Positions 16,114 to 27,184 of a stretch of 64,000 nucleotides of DNA are shown piece after piece. The stretch covers positions 1-64,000 of the forward strand of contig JAEUMR010000038.1 of NCBI GenBank assembly GCA_016791385.1. Reading direction: 5' to 3'. The notes below the pieces were generated by a model. The model was not told the origin of the DNA. It worked only from the letters and a program-made list of their open reading frames with translations, and made no database searches. How positions within the stretch are numbered: the first letter of the stretch is position 1; the number at the start of each line of letters is the position of its first letter. This DNA comes from Hyphomonadaceae bacterium (GTDB lineage Bacteria > Pseudomonadota > Alphaproteobacteria > Caulobacterales > Aquidulcibacteraceae). The translations under genes were made by a program, and so were the position numbers.

Positions 16114-17046
16114 CTATGGGGATTTTGGCGACTCAGGTTTCGGCGGATCGCGCCACGGACATTCCGGACCGGTCGGATCGAACGCCGCGTCGCGATCGTG
16201 CGGCAATACGCGCTCGACATAATGTTTGAGTTTTCTGGTGATGGAGAGCGCTTCGCCGCTCGCGTGCTCAGGTGGAATGAGCGGTCCAAACGTTAACGCG
16301 TAGGTCTTGCCCTGCTTGTTCAAAAGCTCGTGAAACAAGGTGATGTCGCGCAACTCGGCGGAAAACTTCGAGAAGGTGTGAAACCAGAACGCGTAGGGGC
16401 CGGCCACATGCACCGGTAGAATCGGCAGCTCATATTTGCGCGCGAGGCTCGCCGCGGTCGGCATCCATTCCGGATCGGTCAGCAGACCGTCGCGCACGCG
16501 GGCGAGACGTCCAGCAGGAAAGATCGCAAGCGGCCGGTTCTCCGCGAACGCCTGGTCCGTCATCTTCAATGTCAGCCGCGTGCGCTCGCGTGTGCGCTTG
16601 GCCAGCACCCATTCGACAGGGATCAGCGCTTCGTCGAAGCGCGGGCACACGCGCACCGCATCGGAATTGGCGTAGAACAGCGTATCCGGCCGCACCTGCT
16701 TGAGGGCGTCATAGAGCGCGATGCCGTCGGTAATGCCGGTCGGGTGGTTGGCGAGCACTAGGAACGACCCGCGCGCAGGAATGCGCTCGGCGCCGGCGAC
16801 ATCGAGCTTCACCGACAGCAGCTCGGCAACAAAGTCGAGCGCCTCGCGCCCGCCCATCGGCGCGATCTGGTCAGCCATCGAGATGGCGCGGTCATAATTG
16901 AGCACGCCGTAGAGAAGAGGACGCAGCACAGGCCAAAGTGGCCCGCTTGAGAGCTTAGGCGCGCGTTCTTCGATCAGCACATCGACGATATGCTTGGAGG
17001 GCGCTGCTTGCGCGGCGGTGGCGGCGACGGCGTCCAGGGGCGTCAT
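16114..17046 (-). CDS. Lysophospholipid acyltransferase (PlsC-like) family protein
   Basis: The 310-residue protein has a PlsC-type domain at about residues 80-240: the histidine motif region LVLANHPTGITDG, the second block IPVEWVLAKRTRERTRLTL, the phosphate-binding block LAIFPAGR, and ILPVHVAGP near the end. The catalytic motif is HPTGITD, with five residues between His and Asp instead of the usual four; a related subgroup of predicted acyltransferases has HPTG..DG. It probably transfers acyl chains to a lysolipid or ornithine-lipid precursor at the inner membrane. It is transcribed divergently from zapE (about 110 bases between starts). Confidence 0.8.
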   Translation of the reverse strand: MTPLDAVAATAAQAAPSKHIVDVLIEERAPKLSSGPLWPVLRPLLYGVLNYDRAISMADQIAPMGGREALDFVAELLSVKLDVAGAERIPARGSFLVLANHPTGITDGIALYDALKQVRPDTLFYANSDAVRVCPRFDEALIPVEWVLAKRTRERTRLTLKMTDQAFAENRPLAIFPAGRLARVRDGLLTDPEWMPTAASLARKYELPILPVHVAGPYAFWFHTFSKFSAELRDITLFHELLNKQGKTYALTFGPLIPPEHASGEALSITRKLKHYVERVLPHDRDAAFDPTGPECPWRDPPKPESPKSP

Positions 17047-17155
17047 CAGGTGTCTCGTGAGTCGTCAGCTAGGGAAGCACGCCCGCCGGTTCCAGCCTAG
17101 TGCTTGCGTTCGGGGCCGGATCGGGCTTTGTGCGCCTCGCCGAAACGAGAGACCC

Positions 17156-18262
17156 ATGACATCGCCCCTGGCGGCCTACAATAAGCGCCTCGCGCGCGGC
17201 GAGCTGACCGCCGACCCAAACCAGGCCCATGCCGCCGAGCGGCTGGATGCGCTGGCCGAGGCGCTGAAGCGTTGGCGGCCCGGCGGCTGGTTCAACAAGA
17301 GCGCGCCGCCGAAGGGGCTCTACCTTTGGGGCCCGGTTGGCCGTGGCAAGTCCATGCTGATGGACCTCTTTTTCGAAGCCGCGCCGGTGCAGCAGAAGCG
17401 GCGGGTCCACTTCCACGAATTCATGCTGTCGCAGCACGCCTTCCTGCGCGAGGCGCGCGCCAAAGCGGCAGGGCAAGACCAGCTGATCGCGCAAGCGGCG
17501 GAGAAGATTGCGGCCTCGACGCGGCTGCTTTGCTTCGACGAAGTGCAGGTGACGGACATCGCCGACGCCATGATCCTTGGCCGCTTGTTCGAGCGCTTGT
17601 TCGCAGCCGATGTCGTGATCGTGGCGACCTCCAACCGCCCGCCCGACGAACTCTACAAGAACGGCCTCAATCGCCAGCTCTTCCTGCCGTTCATTGCGCT
17701 GATCAAAGACAAGCTTGAGATGATCGAGTTGGCCGGGCCGCGCGATTACCGGCTTGAGCGGCTGATGGCCGCGCCGGTCTATTACGCGCCGCTCGGGCCC
17801 GCTGCGGACGAAGCGATGCAGAATGCGTGGGAGCGCATCACCTCAGGCGCGCATCCGCATCCGATCACGCTCGACGTTGGCGGGCGCGCGCTCAAGGCTG
17901 AGCGCACCGCCGGCGGCGTTGCGCGCTTCACCTTTGAGGAATTGTGCGCGCGCCCGCTTGGGCCGGCCGATTACATCGAGATTGCGGAGGTCTTTCACAC
18001 CGTTCTGCTCGATCACATCCCGAAGCTCACGCCTTCGATGCGCGAGGAAGCAGCGCGCTTCCGCACGCTGATCGATGCGCTCTACGAGGCCAAAGTGAAA
18101 CTGATCGCATCCGCCGATGCGCAGCCGGAGACGCTCTATCCGGCGGGCGACCAGAGTTTCGAGTTCGAGCGCACCGCCTCGCGCCTGATGGAAATGCGCA
18201 GCGAAACCTACCTCGCCCTGCCGCGCCGCGATGCGGAGTGGCGCCAGGGCTTGGTGGATTAG
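17156..18262 (+). CDS. zapE: AFG1/ZapE family ATPase (cell division protein ZapE)
   Basis: This 368-residue P-loop ATPase of the AFG1-like family has Walker A GPVGRGKS at 59-66, Walker B LLCFDEVQVTD near 123-133, a sensor/arginine-type region VIVATSNRPPDELYKNGLNRQLFLPFI, and the conserved FTFEELCARPLGPADYIEIA. ZapE is associated with the Z ring late in division in E. coli, and in mitochondria the homologue handles unfolded proteins. It is often next to TCA-cycle genes in alphaproteobacteria; sdhB lies about 3.6 kb upstream here. The ATG at 17156 gives the normal N terminus (TSPLAAYNKRLARGEL). It converges on the pirin gene with a 4-base overlap. Confidence 0.93.
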   Translation: MTSPLAAYNKRLARGELTADPNQAHAAERLDALAEALKRWRPGGWFNKSAPPKGLYLWGPVGRGKSMLMDLFFEAAPVQQKRRVHFHEFMLSQHAFLREARAKAAGQDQLIAQAAEKIAASTRLLCFDEVQVTDIADAMILGRLFERLFAADVVIVATSNRPPDELYKNGLNRQLFLPFIALIKDKLEMIELAGPRDYRLERLMAAPVYYAPLGPAADEAMQNAWERITSGAHPHPITLDVGGRALKAERTAGGVARFTFEELCARPLGPADYIEIAEVFHTVLLDHIPKLTPSMREEAARFRTLIDALYEAKVKLIASADAQPETLYPAGDQSFEFERTASRLMEMRSETYLALPRRDAEWRQGLVD

Positions 18263-19125
18263 TCTCCAGGAAGCGGAATGAATTCCTGATTGTCGGCGTC
18301 GGGCAGTTTCATGCGGCCCGCGCGCCAATCGGCTTTCGCTTGCTCGATCCGCTCCTTTGACGAGGACACGAAATTCCACTCGATGAAGCGCGGGCCAAGA
18401 GGTTCGCCGCCGAGCAGCATGAGCGTGGCCGGCGTTCGCGCGCGGACCGGCGAGGGCGCGCCGTCTGCAAACACGAGCATTTGCCCAGCGCGATAGACCG
18501 CGCCGTCGCATTCGACTTCGCCTTCGGCGACATAGGCGGCGCTCTCGGTGTATTGCTGCGGCGCCTCCACTGTCGCGCCCGCGGCGAGTTCGCAATGCAG
18601 ATAGAACATCGGCGAAAATGTCGTCACCGCGGCGCGCGCGCCGAAGGCTTCGCCGGCGATAAGGCGCCATTTCAGGCCCGCTCCATCGCCGCTGGGCAGA
18701 TCGGCGCCTTCATGGTGCGCGAACGCGGGATCGGTTTCCTCGAACGCCTCCGGCAAGGCGATCCAGGATTGGATGCCGTCGAGCTTGCCGCCTTCCTGGC
18801 GCAGACGCTCGAAGCGTTCGGAGTGGGTGATGCCGCGTCCCGCGGTCATCCAGTTCACTTCGACCGGCCGGATCGCCTGGGTGACGCCGAGGCTGTCGCG
18901 GTGGGTGATCTCGCCATTGAACAGGTAGGTGATTGTGGCGAGGCCAATGTGCGGATGCGGGCGCACATCGGCGTTCTTCGCAAAATTCGGGGCGAACGTG
19001 GCGGGGCCCATGTGGTCGAAGAACACGAACGGACCGATCATCCGCCGCTGCGCGAAGGGCAGCATGCGCCCGACCTCGAAGCCGCCGAGATCCTTGCGCC
19101 GTTGGTCGATGACAAGCGAGAGCAT
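18259..19125 (-). CDS. Pirin family protein
   Basis: The 288-residue bicupin of the pirin family has N-terminal cupin metal ligands at H57, H59 (RPHPHIGL), H101 and E103 (GITHSERF), the same positions as in human pirin. The C-terminal cupin domain is FYLHCELAAGATVEAPQQ through LGGEPLGPRFIEWNFVSSSKERI. Bacterial pirins include quercetin 2,3-dioxygenase activity and redox or regulatory roles; which applies here cannot be told. The gene converges on zapE with a 4-base overlap and is followed upstream by the HerA-like gene on the same strand. Confidence 0.93.
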   Translation of the reverse strand: MLSLVIDQRRKDLGGFEVGRMLPFAQRRMIGPFVFFDHMGPATFAPNFAKNADVRPHPHIGLATITYLFNGEITHRDSLGVTQAIRPVEVNWMTAGRGITHSERFERLRQEGGKLDGIQSWIALPEAFEETDPAFAHHEGADLPSGDGAGLKWRLIAGEAFGARAAVTTFSPMFYLHCELAAGATVEAPQQYTESAAYVAEGEVECDGAVYRAGQMLVFADGAPSPVRARTPATLMLLGGEPLGPRFIEWNFVSSSKERIEQAKADWRAGRMKLPDADNQEFIPLPGD

Positions 19126-19179
19126 CGGCGCAAGATAATGTAGACTTGACGTGGCGGCCAGAAGGGAAGGCCGCTGCGC

Positions 19180-20730
19180 CTAGCGCCGCCGTCCGCGTGA
19201 GGGCGTGCCGAGAATACCGCGCATCAGCTCGCGCACGATGGTGTTCATCACCCCGCTGGCGACGCGTCCGCCCTGGCGCTCGATTGCGGTGGTGCGTGAG
19301 CCGCCGCCGCTGCTGCTGCGGCGTGTGCCGTTCGAACGCGGACCGTTGGAGCGGGCGCCAGAGCGGGAGGCGCGCGCCTCTTCCTTCTCGCGCGCTTCGC
19401 GTTCCTCTTCGCGCGCCTGGGTCTCGGCCAATTGCGCTGCGCGGCGGCCGAGAATTTCGTGCGCGCTTTCGCGGTCGATGGCCTTCTCATACACACGACC
19501 AGCCGTGTTGGCGCGCATCAGCGCTTGGCGCTCGGCCGGCAGGATCGGGCCGACATGGGAATTGGGCGCGCGGATCTTGGTGCGCGCGACCGGCGTCGGC
19601 GCGCCTTTTTCATCGAGCGTCGACACCAGCGCTTCGCCGACATTCAGCTCCTGAATCTCCTTGGCGACATCGACATTCTCGTTGGCGCGGAAGCTCTGCG
19701 CGGCGGCGCGCACGGCTTTCTGATCGGTCGGCGTGTAAGCCCGTAGCGCGTGCTGGAAGCGGTTGCCGAGTTGGCTCAGCACCATTTCCGGCACGTCGGT
19801 CGGCGACTGGGTGACGAAATAGATGCCCACGCCCTTGGAGCGGATCAGGCGGACGACCTGCTCGACCTTGTTGATCAGCTCCTTCGGCGCATCGCGGAAC
19901 AGCAGGTGGGCTTCGTCGAAGAAGAACACCAGCTTCGGCTTATCGAGATCGCCGACTTCCGGCAGCTCCTCCCAAAGCTCGCTCATCAGCCAGAGCAGGA
20001 AGGCCGAATAGAGCCGGGGGCTTTGCACTAGCCGCTCGGAGGCGAGCACGTTGATCGTGCCTTTGCCGTCGGGCCGCGTGCGGGTGAGCTCTTCCAGCTT
20101 GAACGCCGGCTCGCCGAAGAAGCGGTCGGCGCCGTCCATTTCGAGCTGCAGCAATTTGCGCTGCAGGGCGGCGATCGATTGCGGCGTGACTAGGCCGTAT
20201 TGCTTGCCGATGTCTTCGGCATTGTCGGAGATGTAGCTCAGCAGCGCCCGCAGATCGTTGAGATCGAGTAGCAGGCCTTCGTTCTTGCCTTGTTTGATCC
20301 AGTCGTCGGCGAGGCGGAAGGCGATGGTCAGCGCCCCGGCCTGGGCGTCGGTGGCTTCCAGCACGCGGCCCATCAGCACCGGGCCCATCTCGGTGACGGT
20401 GGTGCGCACCGGGTGGCCAAGGTCGCCATAGACGTCCCAGAACACCACGGACTGCGCTTCCGGATTGATCGGGATGTTGATCTCGGCGGCGCGCGCGGCG
20501 GCCCAGGCCGGCGGGGTTGCATCCACCGAGGCGCAGCCCGAGAGGTCGCCCTTGATGTCGGCGGCGAAGACATTGACGCCCTCGCGCGCGAACGCCTCGG
20601 CCAGGACTTGCAGCGTCACCGTCTTGCCGGTGCCGGTGGCGCCGGCGATCAGGCCATGCCTGTTGGCGCGCTTCAGAGCCATGCTCTGGACCCCTTCTGG
20701 GGATGCGCCGATCTCGATGTTCGCCGCCAT
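19180..20730 (-). CDS. HerA-like / DUF853 P-loop ATPase
   Basis: The 516-residue protein matches the DUF853 family of HerA/FtsK-superfamily ATPases. It has Walker A GATGTGKT at 30-37, a DIKGDLSG motif near 58-65, Walker B KLVFFFDEAHLLF, and the motif VGIYFVTQSPTDVPEMVLSQLGNRFQHALRAYTP. The tail (about 430-516) is charged and then Arg/Ser/Gly-rich, probably disordered. Family members are annotated as DNA double-strand-break helicases, but function is largely untested; no nurA-like nuclease gene is adjacent. It reads towards the pirin gene, 54 bases apart, and is divergent from the AI-2E permease gene. Confidence 0.88.
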   Translation of the reverse strand: MAANIEIGASPEGVQSMALKRANRHGLIAGATGTGKTVTLQVLAEAFAREGVNVFAADIKGDLSGCASVDATPPAWAAARAAEINIPINPEAQSVVFWDVYGDLGHPVRTTVTEMGPVLMGRVLEATDAQAGALTIAFRLADDWIKQGKNEGLLLDLNDLRALLSYISDNAEDIGKQYGLVTPQSIAALQRKLLQLEMDGADRFFGEPAFKLEELTRTRPDGKGTINVLASERLVQSPRLYSAFLLWLMSELWEELPEVGDLDKPKLVFFFDEAHLLFRDAPKELINKVEQVVRLIRSKGVGIYFVTQSPTDVPEMVLSQLGNRFQHALRAYTPTDQKAVRAAAQSFRANENVDVAKEIQELNVGEALVSTLDEKGAPTPVARTKIRAPNSHVGPILPAERQALMRANTAGRVYEKAIDRESAHEILGRRAAQLAETQAREEEREAREKEEARASRSGARSNGPRSNGTRRSSSGGGSRTTAIERQGGRVASGVMNTIVRELMRGILGTPSRGRRR

Positions 20731-20800
20731 TCGCCGGCCTCCTTGCTTCGCGCAACAGCTTGGCGCATCGGGTGTTTCCGGCGCAAGACAGGGATGAGCA

Positions 20801-21865
20801 ATGGAATTGTCGCAACGCGGGGCGCTGTGGATAATTGCGGCGGGGGTGATCGCCGCTGCCCTCTACTTCCTGCGCGAGCCGCTCTCGCAGTTCGCCCTGG
20901 CGCTGCTGCTCTGGCTGATCATTCACAGCCTGACCGAGGGGCTGGAGAAGCATCTGCGCACGCGTTGGCTGGCGCTGCCGATCGCGATCGTGTTCGTGCT
21001 GGGGCTGACCGCGCTGGTCGGGTACGTGGTGGTCGACAATATCGGCGCCATCCTGGGCGATTTCGGCCGCTATGAGCTGCGTCTCAATCAGGTGCTGGCA
21101 GAGGCGCACCAGGCAGTCGGCGCGCCTGGCCAGCCGCCCGTGGTGCGCGACCTGATCGCCCATCTCGATCCCACGCGCATCGCCACCGAGATCGGCCAGA
21201 GCCTGCAAAACCTGTTCTCGTCGGCGATTTTCACCCTGATTTTCCTTGGCTTCCTGTTTTCAGCCGCGGCGGTGATGCCGGCCAAGCTCGACCTTATTTT
21301 CAGCGACCCTGAACGCCGCGCGCTTGCACGCGATGTCGGCGAGCGCATCCGTGTCTCGATGGAGCGTTATCTGTGGGTGCAGACGCTGATGAGCCTCATC
21401 ATCACCACGCTCACCTTTATCACGCTGGCGCTGATTGGGCTCGAGAACGCGCTGTTCTGGTCGTTCCTGATCTTCTTCCTCAACTTCATCCCCACCATCG
21501 GCTCGCTTGTCGCGGTGGTGCTGACGACAGCGGTGGCGCTGGTGCAATTCCCGACGCTGGGGCCCGTGCTCGCGGTGTTCGGCGGCGTCAGCGTTTGGCA
21601 ATTTGTCATCGGCAACTTCCTGCAGCCGCGCATGACAGGAGATTCATTGAATCTCTCCGCTGTGGTCGTGCTGCTGGCTTTGTCCATCTGGGGCGCGATG
21701 TGGGGCATTGTCGGCGCGTTTCTGTCGGCGCCGCTGACGGTGATGCTGATGATTGTATTGGCGCAATTTCGCTCGACGCGATGGATCGCAATTTTGTTGT
21801 CGGAAGACGGCAAACCAACGCCGCATGCGGAGCCGGTACAAAAGTCCGAGTCCGGAACGATTTGA
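20801..21865 (+). CDS. AI-2E family (PerM/TqsA) permease
   Basis: The 354-residue polytopic inner-membrane protein shows the family layout: two N-terminal helices (LWIIAAGVIAAALYFL and FALALLLWLIIHSLTEGLE), a helix after a short loop, a soluble segment with the amphipathic DNIGAILGDFG region, then four or five C-terminal helices containing LNFIPTIGSLVAVVL and GNFLQPRMTGDSLNLSAVVVLLAL, the most conserved family motif. Members include quorum-signal exporters and sodium/proton antiporters, so the substrate is open. It stands alone on the plus strand, divergent from the HerA-like gene. Confidence 0.9.
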   Translation: MELSQRGALWIIAAGVIAAALYFLREPLSQFALALLLWLIIHSLTEGLEKHLRTRWLALPIAIVFVLGLTALVGYVVVDNIGAILGDFGRYELRLNQVLAEAHQAVGAPGQPPVVRDLIAHLDPTRIATEIGQSLQNLFSSAIFTLIFLGFLFSAAAVMPAKLDLIFSDPERRALARDVGERIRVSMERYLWVQTLMSLIITTLTFITLALIGLENALFWSFLIFFLNFIPTIGSLVAVVLTTAVALVQFPTLGPVLAVFGGVSVWQFVIGNFLQPRMTGDSLNLSAVVVLLALSIWGAMWGIVGAFLSAPLTVMLMIVLAQFRSTRWIAILLSEDGKPTPHAEPVQKSESGTI

Positions 21866-22312
21866 GTATTGCGAATCGATCCGTCTCATGTATCGCTTTT
21901 GTGAAGAACGTCGCCGGGGCTTGGGGCGTTTTCGGCAACGCAACCGCACCTGACTCGGCGCGCGCTCGAACGAAAGTTTCGGCGTAGCATTCGCATGCTT
22001 GGGCTCAATGGGGGGCTTCATGAGCGGATGGTGCGTCTCAAGCGACCAGGCCTCCGCGTGCGTCCCCCACCCAGCCTGCTGAGAGGCCTGCAGGCGCCGC
22101 CGGGCAGCTTGTCCCCGCTCGGCGGCGCCGACAATTTTTGATCCCCAACCATCGGAATCGAGCAGATCGGCGCCGCAATATTCCGGCGCCATGCAATGCC
22201 GCAGGGCTCCAGCGGCGTCGGCGGGGCAGTTTCGTCCGCCGCAACGGTTGCGCCTGCCGCCGGGGAGGCTAGGTTCGCGGCCAATTAGGAAACGCCCCAA
22301 GGACTGTCTTTC
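21866..22312. other. Intergenic region before the NAD-glutamate dehydrogenase gene
   Basis: This 447-base stretch has no convincing gene. Short frames on both strands (for example 22018-22284 minus) have composition typical of noise in GC-rich DNA and no ribosome binding site. Bases just before 22313 contain AAGGA about 10 bases from the glutamate dehydrogenase ATG. A long leader could carry regulation of that gene, but I see no recognised riboswitch or strong hairpin. Confidence 0.5.
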
Positions 22313-25300
22313 ATGGACGCCGCTGCGCGTGCGGAAGCGATTTCCGCCGACCAATTCGTTGCAACCGCCGCCAAGGGCCCATGGCCCGCCTTCCGATCCA
22401 ATGGCGTGATCGACGCCGCCGCCGAAGCGTTCTTGCGCGGCATGTTCGACGATGCGTCCGAGGAGGAGATGGTCGATCTCTCGACCGCCGACCTCACCGC
22501 GCTCGCGCATGAGTTCTGGGTCTGGCGCGGCGAGCGCAAGGGCGATGAGCAGATCGTGCGTATCCGCCAAGGCGCCGGCGTCGATGGGCGCGCACTTGAG
22601 CGCGACATCCTCGAAGTCGCTGGGCCGGACATGCCGTTCCTGGTCGACTCGGTGATGGGCGAAGTCGCCGACCAGGGCATTGCTTCGCTGGCGATGTTCC
22701 ACCCGCTGGCGCCGTCGGTGTCCGGCCAAGGCCGCGACTCGCTGATTCAGATTCATCTGCCGCGGCTTTCGGCGCAGCGCGCCAAGGCGCTGCTCGACGG
22801 CGTGCGCGGCAGTCTGCGCGATGTGCGTGCTTCAGTCGCCGACTTCCACGCCATGCGCACGCGCATGCTCGACGCCGCCGCCGAGCTCGAAACGGCAAAG
22901 ACGAACGCGCCGCCCGAGGAAGTCGCCGAAGCTGTCGCGCTGCTGCGCTGGCTCGCCGCCGACAAGTTCACCTTCCTCGGCGCGCGTGACTACGAATATG
23001 TGCGCAACCCGGACGGGGGCTATAAAGCCGACGAGCCGGAAATCCTGCCGGACACCTGCCTTGGCGTGCTGCGCGATCTCGATCTCTACGTGCTGCGCTC
23101 AACAGCCGAACCAATGATGCTGACGCCGGAACTGAAGCGGCTGATGCAGGAGCCGGCGCCGCTCATCGTCGCCAAATCGACCATCCGCGCCCGCGTGCAT
23201 CGCCGCACCACCGCCGATTATATCAGCGTCAAGCGCTACAATGACCGCGGCGAGGCGATCGGGGAAATCCGCTTTGTCGGCCTGTTCACCAGCGAAAGCT
23301 TCACCGAACCGACGCGCAATATCCCGGTGCTGCGCCGCAGAGCCGATTGGGTGATGAGCGAAGCGGGCTTCGCCGCCGGCGGCCACAGCGCCAAGACGCT
23401 GCGCAAGATCATCGAATATTATCCGCGCGAAGAGCTGTGGCAGATGTCGCGCGAGGAATTGCTGTCGATCGCGCGGGGCATCCTGCACCTGCTCGACAGG
23501 CCGCGCGCGCGTGTGTTCATCCGTCGCGACCGCTTCAACCGCTTCGTCACCGCGCTCGTCTACATTCCGAAGGATCGCTACGACACGAGCGCGCGTGAGC
23601 GCGCCGGCCGGGTGATCGCCGAGGCTTATGGCGGGCACGTCGAAAGCTTCACGCCGCAACTCGGCGAAGGCCAGCTCGCCCGCGTGCTGTTCGTCATCGG
23701 CGATATCGACAAGACCCGCGCAGATCCCGATCAGCGCGCGCTCGATCACGCCATCGCCGAGATCGCGCACACCTGGGAAGATAGCTGCCGCGAAGCGATC
23801 ATGAGCTCCGCGCTGTTCGACACGGGTTCGCGTGAAGTGGCGATGAACCGCTTCGACGGCGCCTTTACCGCCGCTTACCGTGAAAACAACAGCGTCGATG
23901 AGGCGCTGGTCGACATTGCGGAGATTCTCAGCGGCCGCGACGACGAAATCATCCGCGCGCGCGCTTACCGGCTGCCCGGTGACGCCGAGAACATCATGCG
24001 CTGCAAATTCTATGCGCGCGGCGATGTCCTGGCGCTGTCCGCAACGGTGCCGATCCTTGAGAACATGGGCCTGTTCGTCGATTCCGAGGTGAATTACGAA
24101 CTCAACGTCAAAGCTGCGCAGGTGCAGCCGGCGCAACGCATCTTCATTCACGACATCGAAACCCGCTCGGCCGACGGCAAGCCGATCAATCTCGAGAGCG
24201 CGGGCCGCAAGTTCGAGGAAGCGTTCGCCGCGATCTGGACCGGCAAGGCCGAAAGCGATGGCTTCAACCGTCTTATCCTCACGCTGCCTTGCACGTGGCG
24301 CGAAGCGGCGCTGATCCGCGCGCTCGCGCGCTATCGTCAGCAAACCGGGCTCGATCCGGTGCAATCGCTGCAGGAGCAGGCGCTCGCCAACAACCCCAAG
24401 CTCGCCGAATTGATCTTGGCGCTGTTCAAGGCGCGGTTCGATCCGAGCCTACCCGAGCAGATGGAGACGCGCCGCAATCGCTCCTCCAAGCTCGAATTCA
24501 TGATCGAGGCGGCGCTCAGCCAGGTTGTTAGCCTCGACGAAGACCGCGCGCTGCGCCGCATCGCCGATCTCGTCAAAGCGATCCGCCGCACCAATTATTA
24601 TCAGCCCGGCGCCGATGGCGCGCCCAAGCCCTATATGTCGTTCAAGATCGACAGCCATGCAGTGGCCGATCTGCCTGCGCCCAAGCCCTATCGCGAGATT
24701 TGGGTCGCCGGCCCGCAAGTCGAAGGCGTGCATCTGCGCTTCGGCCCGGTCGCGCGCGGCGGCCTACGCTGGTCCGATCGCCGTGACGACTTCCGCACCG
24801 AGGTGCTTGATCTCGTCAAAGCGCAGCAGGTGAAGAACGCGATCATCGTGCCGGTCGGGGCCAAGGGCGGCTTCTTCCCCAAACGGCTGCCGCCGCGCGG
24901 CGCGCCCGGTTTCCAGGAAGCAGGAATCGAAGCGTACAAGACGTTCCTGCGCGGTCTGCTCGACATCACCGACAATATCGTCAACGACGCCATCAAGCCG
25001 CCGCGCGACGTCGTCCGCTGGGACAATGACGATCCCTATCTCGTGGTCGCCGCCGACAAGGGCACGGCGACGTTTTCCGATATCGCCAATGGCATCTCGG
25101 CCGAATACGGCCACTGGCTCGGCGATGCGTTCGCGTCCGGTGGGTCGGTCGGTTACGACCACAAGGCCATGGGCATTACTGCGCGCGGCGCGTGGGAAGC
25201 GGTGAAGCGTCACTTCCGCGAAATCGGCAAGAACATTCAGGAGCAGGAATTCACCGTCATCGGCGTCGGCGACATGTCGGGCGATGTGTTCGGCAATGGC

Positions 25301-27184
25301 ATGCTGCTGTCGCGCAAGATCAGGCTGCTCGCCGCGTTCGATCACCGCGACATCTTCATCGATCCCGCGCCGAAGGACGTCGAAGCCTCCTGGAAGGAAC
25401 GCAAGCGGCTGTTCGATACGCCGCGCACCAGTTGGCAGGATTACGACAAAAAGCTGATCTCGCAGGGCGGGGGCGTCTTCTCGCGTTCGCTGAAGACGAT
25501 CCCGGTCAGCGCCGAATTGGCGGCGATCACCGGCCTTGAGAAGGCCGAGGTGACGCCCACCGAGTTGATGAACGCGCTGCTGAGGGCGCCATGCGAATTG
25601 CTCTGGTTTGGCGGCATCGGCACCTACATCAAGGCGCGCGCGGAGGCCAACGCCGATGTTGGCGACAAAGCCAATGACGCGCTGCGCATCGACGCGGAAG
25701 ATCTGCGCGCGCAGGTGATCGGAGAAGGCGCCAATCTGGGCGTGACGCAGAAGGGACGCATCGCCGCCGCCCGCAGCGGCGTGCGGCTCAACACCGATGC
25801 GATTGACAATTCCGCCGGCGTCGACACTTCCGACCACGAGGTCAACATCAAGATTTTGCTCGGCGATGCGATCCGCGCCGGCGCGCTCAAGGCCGGCGAT
25901 CGCGACAAGCTGCTCGCCGAGATGACCGACGATGTCGCCCATCTCGTTCTGCAGAACAATTACGACCAGACGCTCGCGCTCTCCGTCACCCAGGCAAGCG
26001 CGGCGGCTGATCTCGACAGCCACGAGCGGTTCATGCAGCGGCTTGAAGCGGCCGGAAAGTTGTCGCGCCGAGTCGAAGGCTTGCCGCTGACGGGCGAGAT
26101 TGCGGCGCTGCGCGCGGCAGGGCAGGGCATGACGCGCCCAGAACTCGCCAAGCTGCTCGCCTACGCCAAGATCGACTTGTTCGATGCGCTGACGGCCAGC
26201 GATGCGCCGGACGATGCCGCGTTCGAGGAGGCGCTGAAGCAATACTTCCCGCGCGCGGCCTGGACGTTCGAGCCGCAGATGGGCGTTCACCGCCTGCGCC
26301 GCGAGATCATCGCCACGTGCCTCGCCGATGATCTCGTCAACCGCTGCGGCCCGTCCTTCGTCGATCGCGTGCGCGAAGTCTCGCGCGCCGAGCCGGTGAC
26401 GATCGCGCTTTCCTTTGACGCCGCGCGCCGCATCTTCGATCTCGACGCGCTGGCCGACGCGGTCAATTCGCTCGACAACAAGGCGCCGGCGGCGGCGCAG
26501 ATCGCAATGCACCAGATGGTCGCCTCGGCCATGCGCCGCTTGGCGACGTATCTGTCGCGGCACGCCGGCTTCGACAGCACGCCGCGCCCGTCCGTGCTGG
26601 ATGTGGTGAACATCTATTCGCAACCCGTGCTCGAACAGCGTGCGCGGATTTGGGAAGAGATGAGCGAAGCGGAGCGCGCGCGCGCGAGCGCGCGGGAGAC
26701 GGCGCTGATCGAGCTTGGCGCGCCGAAAGACATGGCGCGTGAAGTGGCGGTGCTGCGGCCGCTGACGACGGCGCTCGACGTGGCGGATCTTGCCCGGCGC
26801 GGTAATTGGCCGGTGAACGCGGCGGCGGCGCTGCATTGGGTAATCGGGGCCGAGTTCGGCATCGACGTGGTGCGCGAAGCCGGCGCTTCGCTGACATTGC
26901 AGCAGCACTGGGATCGCTTGGTCGTGCGGCGCGCCTCGGAGGACTTCGCCGAGATGCAGCTGCGCCTCTCCGAAGCCGCCGCTGCGGCGATCGGCGCGCC
27001 GAAGGCTGGCGCGAGCAACGCGGACATCGCGGCGTCCGCGCGCGCCTGGGTCGGTTCGCTCGGCGCTCCGGCGCAGCGGGCGCGCAGCGCGTTCGATGAA
27101 CTCAACGCACAAGGGCCGTGGACCTTCGCCAAGCTGATGCTGATCTCGGCCGAGCTCAACGCGCTGGTTTCGACGCTGCGCTAG
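22313..27184 (+). CDS. gdhB: NAD-specific glutamate dehydrogenase, large (180-kDa class) type
   Basis: This 1623-residue enzyme of the GDH-180 (L-GDH) class oxidatively deaminates glutamate to 2-oxoglutarate with NAD. The long N-terminal region (1 to about 700) holds the ACT-like regulatory part ([23 protein letters not shown]). The catalytic core follows (about 720-1210): [35 protein letters not shown], substrate-binding lysine in GAKGGFFPK (K851), nucleotide-binding [13 protein letters not shown] (near 985-997), and [12 protein letters not shown]. The C-terminal about 400 residues complete the class. Length is normal. It is the catabolic counterpart of the gltBD genes at 52 kb. It converges with the DLH-family gene, sharing the palindromic CTAG as both stop codons. 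Confidence 0.96.
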   Translation: MDAAARAEAISADQFVATAAKGPWPAFRSNGVIDAAAEAFLRGMFDDASEEEMVDLSTADLTALAHEFWVWRGERKGDEQIVRIRQGAGVDGRALERDILEVAGPDMPFLVDSVMGEVADQGIASLAMFHPLAPSVSGQGRDSLIQIHLPRLSAQRAKALLDGVRGSLRDVRASVADFHAMRTRMLDAAAELETAKTNAPPEEVAEAVALLRWLAADKFTFLGARDYEYVRNPDGGYKADEPEILPDTCLGVLRDLDLYVLRSTAEPMMLTPELKRLMQEPAPLIVAKSTIRARVHRRTTADYISVKRYNDRGEAIGEIRFVGLFTSESFTEPTRNIPVLRRRADWVMSEAGFAAGGHSAKTLRKIIEYYPREELWQMSREELLSIARGILHLLDRPRARVFIRRDRFNRFVTALVYIPKDRYDTSARERAGRVIAEAYGGHVESFTPQLGEGQLARVLFVIGDIDKTRADPDQRALDHAIAEIAHTWEDSCREAIMSSALFDTGSREVAMNRFDGAFTAAYRENNSVDEALVDIAEILSGRDDEIIRARAYRLPGDAENIMRCKFYARGDVLALSATVPILENMGLFVDSEVNYELNVKAAQVQPAQRIFIHDIETRSADGKPINLESAGRKFEEAFAAIWTGKAESDGFNRLILTLPCTWREAALIRALARYRQQTGLDPVQSLQEQALANNPKLAELILALFKARFDPSLPEQMETRRNRSSKLEFMIEAALSQVVSLDEDRALRRIADLVKAIRRTNYYQPGADGAPKPYMSFKIDSHAVADLPAPKPYREIWVAGPQVEGVHLRFGPVARGGLRWSDRRDDFRTEVLDLVKAQQVKNAIIVPVGAKGGFFPKRLPPRGAPGFQEAGIEAYKTFLRGLLDITDNIVNDAIKPPRDVVRWDNDDPYLVVAADKGTATFSDIANGISAEYGHWLGDAFASGGSVGYDHKAMGITARGAWEAVKRHFREIGKNIQEQEFTVIGVGDMSGDVFGNGMLLSRKIRLLAAFDHRDIFIDPAPKDVEASWKERKRLFDTPRTSWQDYDKKLISQGGGVFSRSLKTIPVSAELAAITGLEKAEVTPTELMNALLRAPCELLWFGGIGTYIKARAEANADVGDKANDALRIDAEDLRAQVIGEGANLGVTQKGRIAAARSGVRLNTDAIDNSAGVDTSDHEVNIKILLGDAIRAGALKAGDRDKLLAEMTDDVAHLVLQNNYDQTLALSVTQASAAADLDSHERFMQRLEAAGKLSRRVEGLPLTGEIAALRAAGQGMTRPELAKLLAYAKIDLFDALTASDAPDDAAFEEALKQYFPRAAWTFEPQMGVHRLRREIIATCLADDLVNRCGPSFVDRVREVSRAEPVTIALSFDAARRIFDLDALADAVNSLDNKAPAAAQIAMHQMVASAMRRLATYLSRHAGFDSTPRPSVLDVVNIYSQPVLEQRARIWEEMSEAERARASARETALIELGAPKDMAREVAVLRPLTTALDVADLARRGNWPVNAAAALHWVIGAEFGIDVVREAGASLTLQQHWDRLVVRRASEDFAEMQLRLSEAAAAAIGAPKAGASNADIAASARAWVGSLGAPAQRARSAFDELNAQGPWTFAKLMLISAELNALVSTLR

